From Frankia nepalensis (lineage in GTDB: Bacteria > Actinomycetota > Actinomycetes > Frankiales > Frankiaceae), in NCBI RefSeq assembly GCF_016786325.1, contig NZ_JADWYU010000087.1, positions 1-60,940 of the forward strand: a stretch of DNA of 60,940 nt, read 5' to 3'. Below the pieces are notes generated by a model. The model was given only the letters and a program-made list of their open reading frames with translations. It was not told the DNA's origin and did not search any database. The position numbers were made by a program, and so were the translations under genes. Below, piece by piece: positions 26,337 to 36,274 of this stretch (its first letter is position 1; every line of letters starts with the position of its first letter).

Positions 26337-26557
26337 CGGCGGCTCCCTGGACTCGAGGTCACATCCCACTGACAAGATCCGCCCAGCCTATGCGCCGATC
26401 GTGGCTTCAGCTGACCACCATGTACCTTTCCAGCCGTTGCCCGATGTGCGGGACCGGATGTCCACCGGCGTGATGAGGCGGCTCGGTACGGGGTCCTCCC
26501 CAGAGTCGTTGGCGTTCGGCGCCGACGCCTTCGCGGCGACCTTCACAGGCGCGCTCG

Positions 26558-26845
26558 CTACAGGCCGGGCACGATGCGCAGGTCGCGGACGGCGCCGCCG
26601 TCGAGGGCGGCGAGCGCTTCCTGGTAGGCGGCGCTGTCGTGCGCGGCCCGGGCGGCCTCGACGGATTCGAACGCGATGATCACGGTGCGGCTGTTCTCCC
26701 CGGCCTCGTAGATCAGCTCGGGAAGACCACGGGCGAGGAAGGTGCCGCCTGCGGCGCGCAGGGCCGGGCCGGCCAGCGCGGCGTACGCCGCGACCTTGCT
26801 GTCGTCGACGATTTCCCTGTACACGTTGATCCAGTAGGCAGTCAT
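26558..26845 (-). CDS. DUF1330-family protein
   Basis: The 95-residue dimeric alpha/beta-barrel type protein fits the DUF1330 pattern: TAYWINVYREIVDDSKVAAY at the N-terminus, the central GGTFLARG, and IIAFESVEAARAAHDSAAYQ. Length is standard. The ATG lies in an ATGA overlap with the end of an upstream gene remnant, probably by chance or after deletion. The function is unknown; relatives are small stress- or metabolite-related proteins. Confidence 0.88.
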   Translation of the reverse strand: MTAYWINVYREIVDDSKVAAYAALAGPALRAAGGTFLARGLPELIYEAGENSRTVIIAFESVEAARAAHDSAAYQEALAALDGGAVRDLRIVPGL

Positions 26846-27072
26846 GAGGCCATCGTGCCTGAGACCGCGCCCTCGACCAGCTTGTCTCCCCCCGGCCAGT
26901 CCACAACCATCACCGTCACGTCGTTGTAGGTCAGTTGCGGGCCCAGCTCCTGGTACGGCTTGGCTTTGTCGATGGCCTCTACGTCCCCGAGCGCGGCGAG
27001 AAGCCCTCCGAGCGCCGCGGCCAGGTCCTGGATCTGGTGGCTGACCTCCGCGCCCGCGACGACGCGACGGCC
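26842..27072 (-). pseudogene. C-terminal remnant, possibly of a serine recombinase
   Basis: The frame has no start codon but carries coding-like sequence (EVSHQIQDLAAALGGLLAAL, then GDVEAIDKAKPYQELGPQLT, then YNDVTVMVV). The segment resembles C-terminal tails of large serine recombinases (LL-x-ALGD... DKA-x-x-Y-x-ELG-x-x-LTY). Upstream it runs into the antisense-free 3' end of the next gene. It is likely the stump of a lost mobile element. Family assignment is tentative. Confidence 0.4.
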
Positions 27073-27085
27073 TTTTGAAGTCGCG

Positions 27086-28081
27086 TCACCTGGCGGCGCT
27101 GCCGGGCCAGTTGGCGTTGCCGACGAGTTCGGGACGGGTGCCGTCGAACGCGGCGGCTGCCACCGTGTCGCCGCGCAGTTCGGCGCACAGCCACGCGGTG
27201 ACGTAGCCGAGGAAGCCACGGTGCCCGTCGCGGTCCTGGACGGAGTTGTGGTCGGCCGGTTTCCCGCCGGAGCTCTCGATGAGGCCGAGCGCGGCGCGGC
27301 CCGGCACCTGGTCGTAGAAGTCCCGCTCCGTCGCGGCACTGGCGATGACCGAGTCGAACGGGCCATGCGTGCCGATGAGAAACGTCGGCTGGCTCAGCCG
27401 GGTCAGGTCAAACATGCAGTCGGCCTTTGTCGGGCAGTCCGCGTTGGCCGCGACCCACGTCTTGCTCGGCAGGGAGAAGGTCACCACGGTGTCAATCAAC
27501 GCCGGGTTGGCCGTGGCCGCCCGAATCGCGCCGCCGGCGCCCTGAGAATGGCCGGCCGCGGCCACCCTGTCCCCGTCGAGGCGACCATAGAAAACGCTTC
27601 CGGCGACGCCGGCCTGCGCGGTCAGGTAACGTACCGCCGCTGCCATCTCGTCGCCGCCGCCGGTGTTGCGCTGGGCCGGGGCGATCACCGTGAACCCGTA
27701 CGACGCGAGATGGTCAAGCAGCGCCGAGTACTGGGCGGGGGTTCCGCCGGTGCCGTCTCCCCAGGTGACAATCGGGCTCAGGAACCCGAGCGTCGAGTAG
27801 TCCGCCGGACGGAAGAGCTGGTAGCGCGCGCCGCCAGCCGGGTCCGCCACGACCTCGGTCGTCGTCGCGTAGCGGCCGTCCGACGAGTAGTCCGCCTCCA
27901 CGGGACCCGCCGGCGCGTCCGCTTCCGGGGCGACGAAAACCGATCGCACAACCGGCCGCGTGGCCACCCACGCCAGCAGAACGATCGCGGCAAGGGCGAA
28001 CCATACCCGGAGCATGCCCGCGGCCAGATGCGCGGAAGCCCCGTCACCGCGGTCGGCCGACTTCACCGGGTGCAGTCGCAT
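27086..28081 (-). CDS. Membrane-anchored or secreted alpha/beta hydrolase (chlorophyllase/cutinase-like)
   Basis: The 331-residue protein has an N-terminal hydrophobic anchor (WFALAAIVLLAWVATRPVV, residues ~27-45) without a clear cleavage site. The hydrolase domain includes LFRPADYSTLGFLSPIVTWG, an oxyanion-region GTGGTPAQYS, the nucleophile elbow AAGHSQGAGG, and the acid/His region DHNSVQDRDGHRGFLGYVTA. The order and motifs fit the PET-hydrolase/chlorophyllase-like branch of dienelactone hydrolase-type enzymes. The substrate is probably an ester, not identifiable further. Confidence 0.8.
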   Translation of the reverse strand: MRLHPVKSADRGDGASAHLAAGMLRVWFALAAIVLLAWVATRPVVRSVFVAPEADAPAGPVEADYSSDGRYATTTEVVADPAGGARYQLFRPADYSTLGFLSPIVTWGDGTGGTPAQYSALLDHLASYGFTVIAPAQRNTGGGDEMAAAVRYLTAQAGVAGSVFYGRLDGDRVAAAGHSQGAGGAIRAATANPALIDTVVTFSLPSKTWVAANADCPTKADCMFDLTRLSQPTFLIGTHGPFDSVIASAATERDFYDQVPGRAALGLIESSGGKPADHNSVQDRDGHRGFLGYVTAWLCAELRGDTVAAAAFDGTRPELVGNANWPGSAAR

Positions 28082-28299
28082 CGCGCCACCTCTTCCGCGT
28101 CCCGCGATCGGCGGGGCAACCTGTTGTCAACGCGCTGTCCACCGACCGGTCGAAAACCTCGGGTTGCGGCAGGTCAGCGTCTGGACGCCTACCCCCGATG
28201 GTCGGGAATATCACCGCCAGGGCAGGCCGAGCGACCAGGACCAGCAACGCTCGACCTCGGCGGTGCCGATCATGTTCGGCGCGAGATCCGTGCCCGCCG

Positions 28300-28683
28300 T
28301 CATGGTCCGAACGAGGACTCCGGCCGCTGCTGGACCCGCAACGTGGCCTGGGCGTCGGCGTCACGGTGGCGACGAGCCACTCGGCGCAGCTGGATCATGC
28401 GGCCGATTCCGGGAATCGCGACCAGCAGGGCGCCCGCAATCGCGGCGAACAGCATCGCGACCGCCAGCGGCAGATGACCGTGGGCGCCCAGGAACGACAC
28501 CTTGACACGCTGACCGTTCTGCAGGATGAAGATCAGGAGAACGACCAGGACGAGCGCGAAGAGGATCATCGCCGTCCAGGCCCGGCTCAGGCGGGTCGGG
28601 CGTACGACGTGCTGCGGGACGGCGGGCGGCGCTGCGACTGTCTCAGGCGGCCCCGGGTCCGGTACCGGGTCGACCGTTGTCAT
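28300..28683 (-). CDS. LapA-domain (DUF1049) membrane protein
   Basis: The 127-residue protein has a disordered Pro-rich N-terminus, then two membrane helices: AMILFALVLVVLLIFILQNG and LPLAVAMLFAAIAGALLVAI. The first runs into the diagnostic ILQN-x-x-x-V-x-VSFLG pattern of the lipopolysaccharide assembly protein A domain. Actinobacteria carry such proteins without LPS, so a general envelope role is likelier. Confidence 0.85.
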   Translation of the reverse strand: MTTVDPVPDPGPPETVAAPPAVPQHVVRPTRLSRAWTAMILFALVLVVLLIFILQNGQRVKVSFLGAHGHLPLAVAMLFAAIAGALLVAIPGIGRMIQLRRVARRHRDADAQATLRVQQRPESSFGP

Positions 28684-29204
28684 ATGTGCGCCATACCCGG
28701 CCTCTGTCCGGTTAGCCGTCTCCGGGAATCTCGCCAGCCCATGTCCGACAGAGCCCAGGTCCCGCAGAGTGGCGCCATGCCCACCAAAGGGTTCTCCGCG
28801 GTGGGTGGGAATGTGCGGATGATCACGCGACCTGTGTGTAGTCCGTAACGGAATGTATCCAGCCGGCGCGGCTACCAGCCGGCGCCCCTCGATGGATCGG
28901 CGAGGTCACCAGGCGGCGCCCCCTCGCTGGATCACGGCCGCCCCGGTGCTGGAGATGGTTGCCGACCATCACCGTGCGGGTCGCTGAGGCATGCACCGAC
29001 CTGCCGCCCTGACATGGGGCTCGGTGACCACCGGCGGACTTCCGCCCAGCTCACCTTTGCCAACGACGCCTCCGCCGGGAAACGGCTGATCGACACCCTC
29101 CGCGACCTCGCTGGCGGCACCTCGTGTTGGGTCGTCTCCGGTCGTCGGGCGAAGCGGGGCCGCATCCGGGTGTCGGGCACACCAGCCCCACGGCGCCACC
29201 GGAG
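28684..29204. other. 521-bp region without a supportable gene
   Basis: Only an imperfect direct repeat is seen: two ~27-base units near 28876-28930 (ccagccggcgcccctcg and ccaggcggcgccccctcg in their first halves). Confidence 0.45.
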
Positions 29205-29618
29205 ATGCGCTTCAACGCACGACAGTACGACGCCGAACTCACCAGAGCCGAAACCGACCACACATGGGAGTGGCCGGCCCGGACCGTCGCCAGGCTGCTG
29301 CGCGCCCGACTGGCTACCCAACCCGACCTGTTGACCCGGTGGGAATGCCAGCCAAGCTGGATCTGGGCACGAGCCTACGAACCGACCCAGCTCCGGTTCT
29401 CGTTCTTCTACCCGGAGCGGCCCAACCTCGCCAACGACAAGCCCTGGCTGCAGTTTGAACGCATCATCACCATCGACGGCACACGCGCCTTCAAGCAGGC
29501 CGACCAGCTTGTCCAACTACTCGAAGCCATCGACCCGAAGACCCAGGCCACCGTGGTCGGAGGACAGCGCGACCACGCCGAGCAACTCGGCTATCCGTGG
29601 CCCGAACCACCACGATAA
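29205..29618 (+). CDS. Hypothetical protein
   Basis: The 137-residue soluble protein is rich in Trp and charged residues (MRFNARQYDAELTRAETDHT, ARLLRARLATQPDLLTRWEC, WIWARAYEPTQLRFSFFYPE, RAFKQADQLVQLLEAIDP). Composition and codon use look coding. The ATG at 29205 is chosen because upstream codons in the same frame are low-complexity. No family is recognised. Confidence 0.6.
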   Translation: MRFNARQYDAELTRAETDHTWEWPARTVARLLRARLATQPDLLTRWECQPSWIWARAYEPTQLRFSFFYPERPNLANDKPWLQFERIITIDGTRAFKQADQLVQLLEAIDPKTQATVVGGQRDHAEQLGYPWPEPPR

Positions 29619-29781
29619 GAACGTCATACCGGGCGCCGCTCTCCCAAGCCGCATTTCTTCCCACACGACACCACAACGCGGTAAGCCGAGGCCGCCGCGG
29701 TGGTCCCGTCGCCGCTCGGGACCACCGCCGACCGGTGAGGTGGGTCAGGCGTCGTCGCCTCGCCAGCCCGCGCAGGCTGTG

Positions 29782-30309
29782 CTATTGCGCGGAGCTGACT
29801 TTCCGCTGGTAGAGGCTCGTCGGCCACCGTGCATGTGGTGGATCAGCAACGTGCTGAAATCCCGCTCTTTCGTAGTAGCGCTGTAATGCTTGGTTGTTGC
29901 TGGCTGTGGCCAGTCGCACGTATTGCCAGTCACGCTCGGCGGCTTTGCCAGCAACCCAGTCGATGATGCAAGACCCGAGGTTGGCGCCGCTCGCGCGCCG
30001 GGCGACCGCGAGCCTGGAGATGTAGAAGGCCGGTTCAGTGTCGGCCCCCCAGAGCTGCCTGTCGTCTTCGGCAATGGCGAGGGTGGCGACGGGACATTGG
30101 ACGTCTTCCACGAGGAGTGCTTCTCCCGCTGCGATCTGCCCTCGGACGGAGCTTGTTGAAAAACGCGGTGGCCACTGCGCGATGCCTCGGCCACGCAACC
30201 AGGCAGCGGCCTCGGCCAGCAGGTCGAGCACGATGTCCTCGTCGCCAGGTTGAGCAGGGCGAATGAGGACGTCCCCGAACAGCGGCTCGGGGTGAGAGAG
30301 GACGACCAT
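29782..30309 (-). CDS. GNAT N-acetyltransferase
   Basis: The 175-residue protein shows a GNAT fold: LIRPAQPGDEDIVLDLLAEA, the V-shaped strand FYISRLAVARRASG followed by the acetyl-CoA loop (ARRASGANLGSCIIDWVAG, a variant of R-x-x-G-x-G), and the terminal RLATASNNQALQRYYERAGF. The start MVVLSHPEP (30309) was selected because upstream codons are not protein-like. The substrate is unknown. Confidence 0.85.
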   Translation of the reverse strand: MVVLSHPEPLFGDVLIRPAQPGDEDIVLDLLAEAAAWLRGRGIAQWPPRFSTSSVRGQIAAGEALLVEDVQCPVATLAIAEDDRQLWGADTEPAFYISRLAVARRASGANLGSCIIDWVAGKAAERDWQYVRLATASNNQALQRYYERAGFQHVADPPHARWPTSLYQRKVSSAQ

Positions 30310-30594
30310 AGCAGGATCATGCCCGGACCGGTCCGCGCCCCGAACCCATTTCCCACGACACGACCGGGACCCGCTGGTCATGGGCCGCGGCCTCTCGCTG
30401 TGCAACGTTTTGGCGGTGCAAGCGCTCGCCAACAACGGCAACTTGCCAGCACGGGCTCGCCATCTTCATCCGGTCCCTACAGTGAGCGCCCGCCGACGGG
30501 ACGCTCGTCGACGAGCACCAGGACCACGCTGAACAGAGATGTCGGATGCTCGGCGCCAGGTTGCCCACGGGTGCCAACCTGCGGGTCTGGCCGG

Positions 30595-30807
30595 TCAGAC
30601 GCGCGCCGCGACCAGCAGCCGGGCTCCGACGTCGCGGGGCAACGGCTCGACGAGCCAGCCCACGCTGACGTCCGCGGCGGTGACCCAGTGCTGCCGGTCC
30701 GCCGGGTCGGGGATGACGACGCTGACGTGGACGCAGGCCACCAGCCAGCCGCGATGCCCACCGCCCGCCAGCGAGAGCGCCGGCCGGTGGGGGTTCCCGA
30801 TCACCAC
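30595..30807 (-). CDS. Small protein divergent from the iron-uptake genes
   Basis: The 70-residue reading frame from tandem GTG codons (30807/30804) has balanced composition: IGNPHRPALSLAGGGHRGWL, then VACVHVSVVIPDPADRQHW, then LVEPLPRDVGARLLVAARV. An IdeR/DmdR-like box lies 11 bases upstream, which would place it under iron control. No family is recognised, and it could be the remnant of a longer gene. Confidence 0.4.
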   Translation of the reverse strand: MVIGNPHRPALSLAGGGHRGWLVACVHVSVVIPDPADRQHWVTAADVSVGWLVEPLPRDVGARLLVAARV

Positions 30808-30817
30808 GGCGTCAAGC

Positions 30818-30836
30818 TTAGGGAAACCTATCCTTA
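30818..30836. promoter_or_regulatory. IdeR/DmdR-type iron box
   Basis: TTAGGGAAACCTATCCTTA matches 13 of 19 positions of the DtxR/IdeR/DmdR consensus (TTAGGTTAGGCTAACCTAA). It lies 41 bases before the AraC-like gene at the head of irtAB and 11 bases before the divergent small frame. Iron-loaded repressor would shut off both. Confidence 0.6.
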
Positions 30837-30876
30837 CGTAGTTAAGATAAGGGGACAATCTGGATGGGGGTGATCC

Positions 30877-31491
30877 GTGGACAACCACCTGCCCTGGTCG
30901 CACCCCCTTGGGTGCGGGCCGGACGGGGAGCTGTCCGTGCACCGATCCGACGTCCCCACCGCGCTGGGGCTCGGCGGCCACGAGTGGACGACGTACCACT
31001 CCGACCTCGGCGGGCTGGTCTGGGGCTTCGAAGGGGTCATGACCGCCCACGTCGGCGACCGCCGCCGGGTGCTCACGCCGCGGCACGCCGTCCGGCTGCC
31101 GGCCCGGCGCCTGGCCGAGGTGATTCCGAACGTCGCGTCGCGCGCCATGTACGTCGAGTGGTCGACCGTGGCGCACACCGACCGCGCCGCCCGGGTCCAG
31201 GCCGAGCCGGAGACCGGAGCACTCCTGCGCGAGCTCGCCGGGACCGCCGACCCCCCGACCGCGTGGCGGCTGTGGCCGCGCGTCGTCGCGGGCCTGGCAC
31301 CCCCGCACGACGGCGGGCCGCACGTCCCGATGCCACGCGACCCGCGCGGCCAGGCGCTCGCCCTCGCGCCGATGGACGAGGCCGCCGACCACCGGCGTGA
31401 CGGCTACCGCGGCACGGTCGGCTACCTCGACGCCTTCCGCGCGCACTTCCGCGCCACGCCGGGCCGTTTCTACCGGGGCGGCTCCGCGTAG
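30877..31491 (+). CDS. AraC-like regulator with a deleted DNA-binding domain
   Basis: The 204-residue protein (GTG start) has an N-terminal effector/cupin-like part ([40 protein letters not shown]) typical of AraC regulators next to siderophore genes. The DNA-binding part should be ~100 residues with two helix-turn-helix units. Here [20 protein letters not shown] runs directly into [20 protein letters not shown], the C-terminal signature, so about 60 residues including the first HTH are missing without loss of frame. It is probably unable to bind DNA normally. It precedes irtA on the same strand by 133 bases. In intact relatives the regulator activates siderophore uptake. Confidence 0.7.
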   Translation: MDNHLPWSHPLGCGPDGELSVHRSDVPTALGLGGHEWTTYHSDLGGLVWGFEGVMTAHVGDRRRVLTPRHAVRLPARRLAEVIPNVASRAMYVEWSTVAHTDRAARVQAEPETGALLRELAGTADPPTAWRLWPRVVAGLAPPHDGGPHVPMPRDPRGQALALAPMDEAADHRRDGYRGTVGYLDAFRAHFRATPGRFYRGGSA

Positions 31492-31589
31492 CCGCGGCGA
31501 CCCGAGCGCCGACGCGGCGCAGAACCAGCTTCCCGCCCGAAACAGGCCGGCGCAACGGTCGGATCGCTGTTCGGGGCTGACAGCGGATC

Positions 31590-31609
31590 ATCGCGGAGAT
31601 CTCCGCGAT
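31590..31609. promoter_or_regulatory. 20-bp perfect palindrome before irtA
   Basis: atcgcggagatctccgcgat is self-complementary over all 20 bases and ends 15 bases before the irtA start, abutting its ribosome site (ggaggg, 31613-31618). It may be a regulator site or an RNA hairpin that gates translation. Confidence 0.55.
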
Positions 31610-31624
31610 CACGGAGGGTGTGTG

Positions 31625-34276
31625 ATGGCCAGAGGATTTCAGGGCGCGGTGATGCGCGGTTTCGGCGCGCGCGATCACGACGCGGTCGTGGTCGGCACCG
31701 AGCGGATCGCGCCGCATTTCCTGCGAGTGCGGCTGCGCTCCCCGACTCTGTTCCAGGACGCTGTCGCGGAACCGACCGCGTGGCTGCGGTTCTGGTTTCC
31801 TGATCCGGACGGGTCGGACACCGAGCACCAGCGTGCGTACACGCTCACCGAGGCCGACGAGGACACCGGCGAGTTCGCGGTGGACATCGTGCTGCACGAG
31901 CCGGCCGGTCCGGCGTCGCTCTGGGCGCGCCAGGCCGAACCCGGCCAGTCGATCCAGGTGATGTCGTTCGGCTCGTCGAAGTTCTCGGTTCCCGAGGAGC
32001 CGCCAGCCGGCTACCTGCTGATCGGGGACGCGGCGTCCACGCCGGCGATCAACAGCATCATCGCCGTCATTCCCGCCGACGTACCGATCGAGCTGTACCT
32101 GGAGCAGCACCACGCGGACGATCCGCTCATCCCGCTGACCGACCATCCGCGACTGGTCCTGCACCGCTTTCCCCGGTCCGGACCGGAATCGCTGGCGGCC
32201 GCGATCGAGGCACGCGACTGGTCGGACTGGTACGTGTGGGCCGGGCCGGAGGCCGGGTCGCTCAAGCACCTGCGGGTTCGGCTGCGGGACGAGTTCGGAT
32301 TCCCGAAGTCCGAGTCCTATCAGCAGGCCTACTGGTCCCACGGCCGCGCGATGGGCAAGCGGCGCGGGGAGAAGGAGTCCGAACCTGCCGCGACGGCGGC
32401 ACCGGAAGCCGTCGCTCCGGTGGTGCCCGCGGCGGAGCCCAGGTCCGCCGCGGTCGCGGAGGCGGGCGAACCCGCCGCGGCCGCCCAGACGCCCGCGGAC
32501 AGGCCGGCGAAGGCGACGCGAGGCTCGTGGCAGGCGGCGGCCGGCGGTCGCCTGCTGCGCCCGCTGCGGCCCACCCTCATCACCGCGGGCATCCTGCAGG
32601 GCCTCCTGGCGCTGCTCCAGCTGGCGCCGTTCGTGCTCCTCGTCGAACTCGCCCGCAGGCTGCTGGCCGGTGACGAGTCGGATCGGCTGTGGACGCTGGG
32701 CAGCCTGGCGCTCAGCCTGCTCGGCGCCGGGACCGTGCTGGAAGCGGCGCTGCTGCTGTGGCTGCACGGCGTCGACGCCCGCTTCGCGCGGGACCTGCGC
32801 GCGCGCCTGCTCGGCAAGCTCGCCCGGCTGCCGCTGGGCTGGTTCACCGCCCGCGGCTCGGGTGGCGTGAAGAAGGTCGTCCAGGACGACACGCTCGCCC
32901 TCCACTACCTCGTCACCCACGCGGTACCGGACGCGGTCGCCGCGGTGGTCGCGCCCGTGGCGGTGCTGGCCTACCTCTTCTGGGTGGACTGGCGACTCGG
33001 CCTGGTACTGCTGGTACCGGTGCTGGTCTACATCGTGACGACGGCGATCATGGTCGTGCAGTCCGGCGCGAAGATCCATCAGGCCCAGCGCTGGGCCGAG
33101 CGGATGAACGGCGAGGCGGCCGCCTACCTGGAGGGTCAGCCCGTCGTCCGGGTCTTCGGGGGTGCGACCGCTTCGTCGTTCCGGTCGCGCCTCGACGGGT
33201 ACATCGCGTTCCTCAACGAGTGGCAGCGTCCATTCATCGGCAAGAAGACCCTCATCGACATCGCCACCCGACCGGGAACCTTCCTGTGGCTGCTGACGGC
33301 GGTCGGCACGTTCCTCGTCGTCGACGGTGGCCTCGACCCGGTGGATCTGCTGCCGTTCCTGCTGCTCGGAACCACGTTCGGTGCCAGGCTGCTCGGAATC
33401 GGCTACGGCCTGTCCGGCCTGCGGGACGGCATCGTCGCCGCGCGCCGCCTGCAGAACACGCTCGAGGGGCGCGAGCTGGAGGTCCGCGCGCCGGCCGCGG
33501 CCCACACCGGCACGCCACACGGCCGCGTCGTGTTCGACCGCGTGACGTTCGGCTACCGCCCCGGCGTCCCGGTGATCCGTGAGGTGTCACTCTCACTCGA
33601 ACCAGGCACGGTCACGGCCCTCGTGGGCCCGTCCGGTTCAGGCAAGTCGACCCTCGCCGGCCTGCTGGCCCGCTTCCACGACGTCGACGACGGAGAGATC
33701 CGCGTCGGCGGAAGCGACATCCGGGAGCTGTCCGCCGACGAGCTCTACGCCCGGGTCGGGTTCGTGTTCCAGGACGCCCAACTGGTCGCCGGCACCGTCC
33801 GCGAGAACATCGCGCTGGCCGTCCCGGACGCCACCGACGCCGACGTCGAACGCGCCGCGCGCGACGCGCAGTTGCACGACCGCATCGTCGCGCTGCCGCA
33901 CGGCTACGACACGGTCCTCGGCCAGGACGCCCGGCTCTCCGGCGGTGAACGGCAGCGACTCACGATCGCGCGGGCGATCCTCGCCGACACCCCGGTGCTC
34001 ATCCTCGACGAGGCGACCGCGTTCGCCGACCCCGAGTCCGAGTACCTCGTCCAACAGGCCCTGAACCGACTCGCCGCGGGCCGCACGGTCCTGGTCATCG
34101 CCCACCGGCTGCACACCGTCACCGGGGCGACCCGGATCGTCCTGCTCGAGGACGGCGCCATCGCCGAGACCGGGACCCACGACCAGCTGTTCGCCGCCGA
34201 AGGCCGCTACCGCCGTCTCTGGGACGCGAGCCCCGCGGTGGCCGCCGCAGTCGTCCTCGAGGAGGCGACCCGATGA
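31625..34276 (+). CDS. irtA: IrtA-like siderophore importer: SIP reductase domain fused to ABC permease-ATPase
   Basis: The 883-residue protein has three parts. Residues ~15-240 are a siderophore-interacting FAD/NAD(P)H domain: R70-AYT FAD motif, [20 protein letters not shown], and [20 protein letters not shown]. Residues ~240-300 are an Ala/Pro-rich linker. Residues ~310-883 are an ABC exporter-fold half transporter with six helices, Walker [10 protein letters not shown] (~669), signature LSGGERQRL (~770) and Walker [14 protein letters not shown]. This is the IrtA architecture known from mycobacteria, where the heterodimer imports ferric siderophore and reduces the iron at the inner face. 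It overlaps irtB by 4 bases. The start has a good ggaggg site 7 bases upstream. The iron box upstream of the AraC gene supports the role. Confidence 0.9.
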   Translation: MARGFQGAVMRGFGARDHDAVVVGTERIAPHFLRVRLRSPTLFQDAVAEPTAWLRFWFPDPDGSDTEHQRAYTLTEADEDTGEFAVDIVLHEPAGPASLWARQAEPGQSIQVMSFGSSKFSVPEEPPAGYLLIGDAASTPAINSIIAVIPADVPIELYLEQHHADDPLIPLTDHPRLVLHRFPRSGPESLAAAIEARDWSDWYVWAGPEAGSLKHLRVRLRDEFGFPKSESYQQAYWSHGRAMGKRRGEKESEPAATAAPEAVAPVVPAAEPRSAAVAEAGEPAAAAQTPADRPAKATRGSWQAAAGGRLLRPLRPTLITAGILQGLLALLQLAPFVLLVELARRLLAGDESDRLWTLGSLALSLLGAGTVLEAALLLWLHGVDARFARDLRARLLGKLARLPLGWFTARGSGGVKKVVQDDTLALHYLVTHAVPDAVAAVVAPVAVLAYLFWVDWRLGLVLLVPVLVYIVTTAIMVVQSGAKIHQAQRWAERMNGEAAAYLEGQPVVRVFGGATASSFRSRLDGYIAFLNEWQRPFIGKKTLIDIATRPGTFLWLLTAVGTFLVVDGGLDPVDLLPFLLLGTTFGARLLGIGYGLSGLRDGIVAARRLQNTLEGRELEVRAPAAAHTGTPHGRVVFDRVTFGYRPGVPVIREVSLSLEPGTVTALVGPSGSGKSTLAGLLARFHDVDDGEIRVGGSDIRELSADELYARVGFVFQDAQLVAGTVRENIALAVPDATDADVERAARDAQLHDRIVALPHGYDTVLGQDARLSGGERQRLTIARAILADTPVLILDEATAFADPESEYLVQQALNRLAAGRTVLVIAHRLHTVTGATRIVLLEDGAIAETGTHDQLFAAEGRYRRLWDASPAVAAAVVLEEATR

Positions 34277-36021
34277 TCCGCACTCTGTTGAGCCTGCTTC
34301 CGGCGAGTCACCGTGGCCGGGTCACCGGGTACGCGGTCCTCACGGTCGGGTCGGTGCTGTTGCGCGCGGTGGGTGTCGTGCTGCTGGTACCTCTCGTCGA
34401 GGCACTGTTCTCCACGACGCCCAGGGACGCGCTGCCGTGGGTGGCCGCGCTGACGGCGGCCACCGCCGCCGGCTGGTTCGTCGACAGCCGGGCCGCGCGG
34501 GTCGGCTACGACCTCGGCTTCGCCACCCTGGACGGGGCGCAGCACGACATCGCCGACCGGCTCACCCGGGTGCCGCTGGGCTGGTTCACCTCGCGGAACA
34601 CGGCGACGGCTCGACAGGCGATCGCCAGCACGGGGCCCGATCTGGTCGGTCTGTTCGCCTACCAGATCTCCCCGCTCGCCCAGGCCGTGCTGTTGCCCGT
34701 CACCATCGGTCTCGCCCTGCTGCCGATCGCCTGGCCGCTCGGCCTCGCCGCGCTCGCCGGTGTGCCGGTGCTGCTTGGCGCACTGTGGGCGAGCGGGCGG
34801 ATCACCCGCCGGGCCGATCGTGTCGCGGCCGACGCGAACAGCGCGCTCACCGAGCGGATCGTGGAGTTCGCGCGTACCCAGCAGGCGTTGCGCGCGGCCC
34901 GCCGTGTCGAACCCGCCCGCGGCCAGACGGGCGCCGCGCTGGCCGCGCAGCACGGCGCGACCGTGCGGCTCCTGCTCCTGCAGATCCCCGGGCAGCTGCT
35001 GTTCGGCGTCGCCTCCCAGGCCGCCCTGCTGCTCATGGCCGGCACGACGACACTGCTGGCGACGCGGGGCGTCCTCGACGTACCCGAGGCGGTCGCGCTG
35101 ATCGTCGTCATCGCCCGCTACCTGGAGCCTTTCGCCGTGCTGGGGGACCTCGCCCCCGGGGTGGAGACCACCCGCACCACGCTCGGCCGTATCCGCACGG
35201 TCCTGGACGCACCGGCGGCCGCGGCGAAGGGGGCCGCCGCGCCGCCCACGGGCGACTCCGTCGACGTGGACCTGCGCGACGTCGTGTTCCGCTACGACCG
35301 ATCCGATGCCCCCGTGCTCGACGGGCTGCGCGTCACGTTCGAGGCGGGCCGCACCACCGCGATCGTCGGGCCCTCCGGCTCCGGCAAGAGCACCCTGCTG
35401 GCGCTGGTCGCCGGACTGCTCGACCCCACCGAGGGCACGGTCACCGTCGGCGGCCACGACCTGGCGAGCCTCGACGCCGAGAGCCGGCGCGGCCTTGCGA
35501 GCGTGGTGTTCCAGGACCCGTACCTGTTCGAGGGCACGATCCGCCAGAACGTCCTCGCCGGACGCCCCGGCGCCGACGACGACCAGCTCGCGCGCGCGAT
35601 GACCCTCGCCCGGGTGGACGAGCTCGTCGCGCGCCTGCCCGACGGGCTCGACACCCGCGTCGGCGAGGCCGGCGTGGCTCTGTCCGGTGGGGAACGCCAA
35701 CGCGTCTCCATCGCGCGAGCGCTCCTCAAGCCCGCCCCGGTCCTTCTCCTCGACGAGGCGACGAGCGCGCTCGACACCGAGAACGAGGCCGCCGTCGCCG
35801 CCGCGATCACGCACACCCGGCAACGCACCCGGATCGTGGTCGCGCACCGGCTCGCCACGATCCGCGGAGCCGACCGGGTGCTCTTCCTCGAACACGGCCG
35901 CATCGTCGAGGACGGCCCCGTCGAGGCGCTCCTCGACAGCGGGGGGCGCTTCGCCGAGTTCTGGCGACAGCAGCACGACGCGGCCGGCTGGCGCATCGCG
36001 GAGGTACCGGCCGTGGGGTGA
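34273..36021 (+). CDS. irtB: IrtB-like ABC half transporter
   Basis: This 582-residue permease-ATPase partners with IrtA. The N-terminal half has six membrane helices ([60 protein letters not shown] among them). The C-terminal half has Walker [10 protein letters not shown] (~366), Q-loop [16 protein letters not shown], signature [10 protein letters not shown] and Walker [13 protein letters not shown]. The ATG overlaps the irtA stop (ATGA). No siderophore biosynthesis genes accompany the pair, so it may import a siderophore made elsewhere in the genome or by other organisms. Confidence 0.9.
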   Translation: MIRTLLSLLPASHRGRVTGYAVLTVGSVLLRAVGVVLLVPLVEALFSTTPRDALPWVAALTAATAAGWFVDSRAARVGYDLGFATLDGAQHDIADRLTRVPLGWFTSRNTATARQAIASTGPDLVGLFAYQISPLAQAVLLPVTIGLALLPIAWPLGLAALAGVPVLLGALWASGRITRRADRVAADANSALTERIVEFARTQQALRAARRVEPARGQTGAALAAQHGATVRLLLLQIPGQLLFGVASQAALLLMAGTTTLLATRGVLDVPEAVALIVVIARYLEPFAVLGDLAPGVETTRTTLGRIRTVLDAPAAAAKGAAAPPTGDSVDVDLRDVVFRYDRSDAPVLDGLRVTFEAGRTTAIVGPSGSGKSTLLALVAGLLDPTEGTVTVGGHDLASLDAESRRGLASVVFQDPYLFEGTIRQNVLAGRPGADDDQLARAMTLARVDELVARLPDGLDTRVGEAGVALSGGERQRVSIARALLKPAPVLLLDEATSALDTENEAAVAAAITHTRQRTRIVVAHRLATIRGADRVLFLEHGRIVEDGPVEALLDSGGRFAEFWRQQHDAAGWRIAEVPAVG

Positions 36022-36192
36022 TCGCGAACCGCCTGGCGTCGCCGCGCCTACGCCCAGCCCTTGTTCGCCTGCTCCTAGCCGCCACAGCCGCCAGAGGTCG
36101 AACGGTCAGATGCGGAGCCCGGGCCGGAACATCTCCGGACCGGGCGCCGCATCGCGCGGTCCTCGGTCAGCGGGCGACCCGGCGACAGGCCG

Positions 36193-36220
36193 CGCGCCGG
36201 CCCGGGTGCGGGCCGGCGCG
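36193..36220. terminator. GC hairpin between irtB and the HdeD-like gene
   Basis: A 12-bp perfect stem (cgcgccggcccg/cgggccggcgcg) with loop ggtg lies between convergent genes. It is followed by a further partial copy of the arm. There is no U-tract. Confidence 0.55.
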
Positions 36221-36274
36221 GGTGCGCGCCGGCGCGGTGTTCTGGCGCTCGGGTCTGGCGGCTGGGCTACCAGG

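Noticed and set aside
31073-33520. 815-codon minus-strand frame, and 34207-35976 minus
   Set aside because: Both are antisense to irtA and irtB, whose Walker motifs and signature sequences define the true strand.
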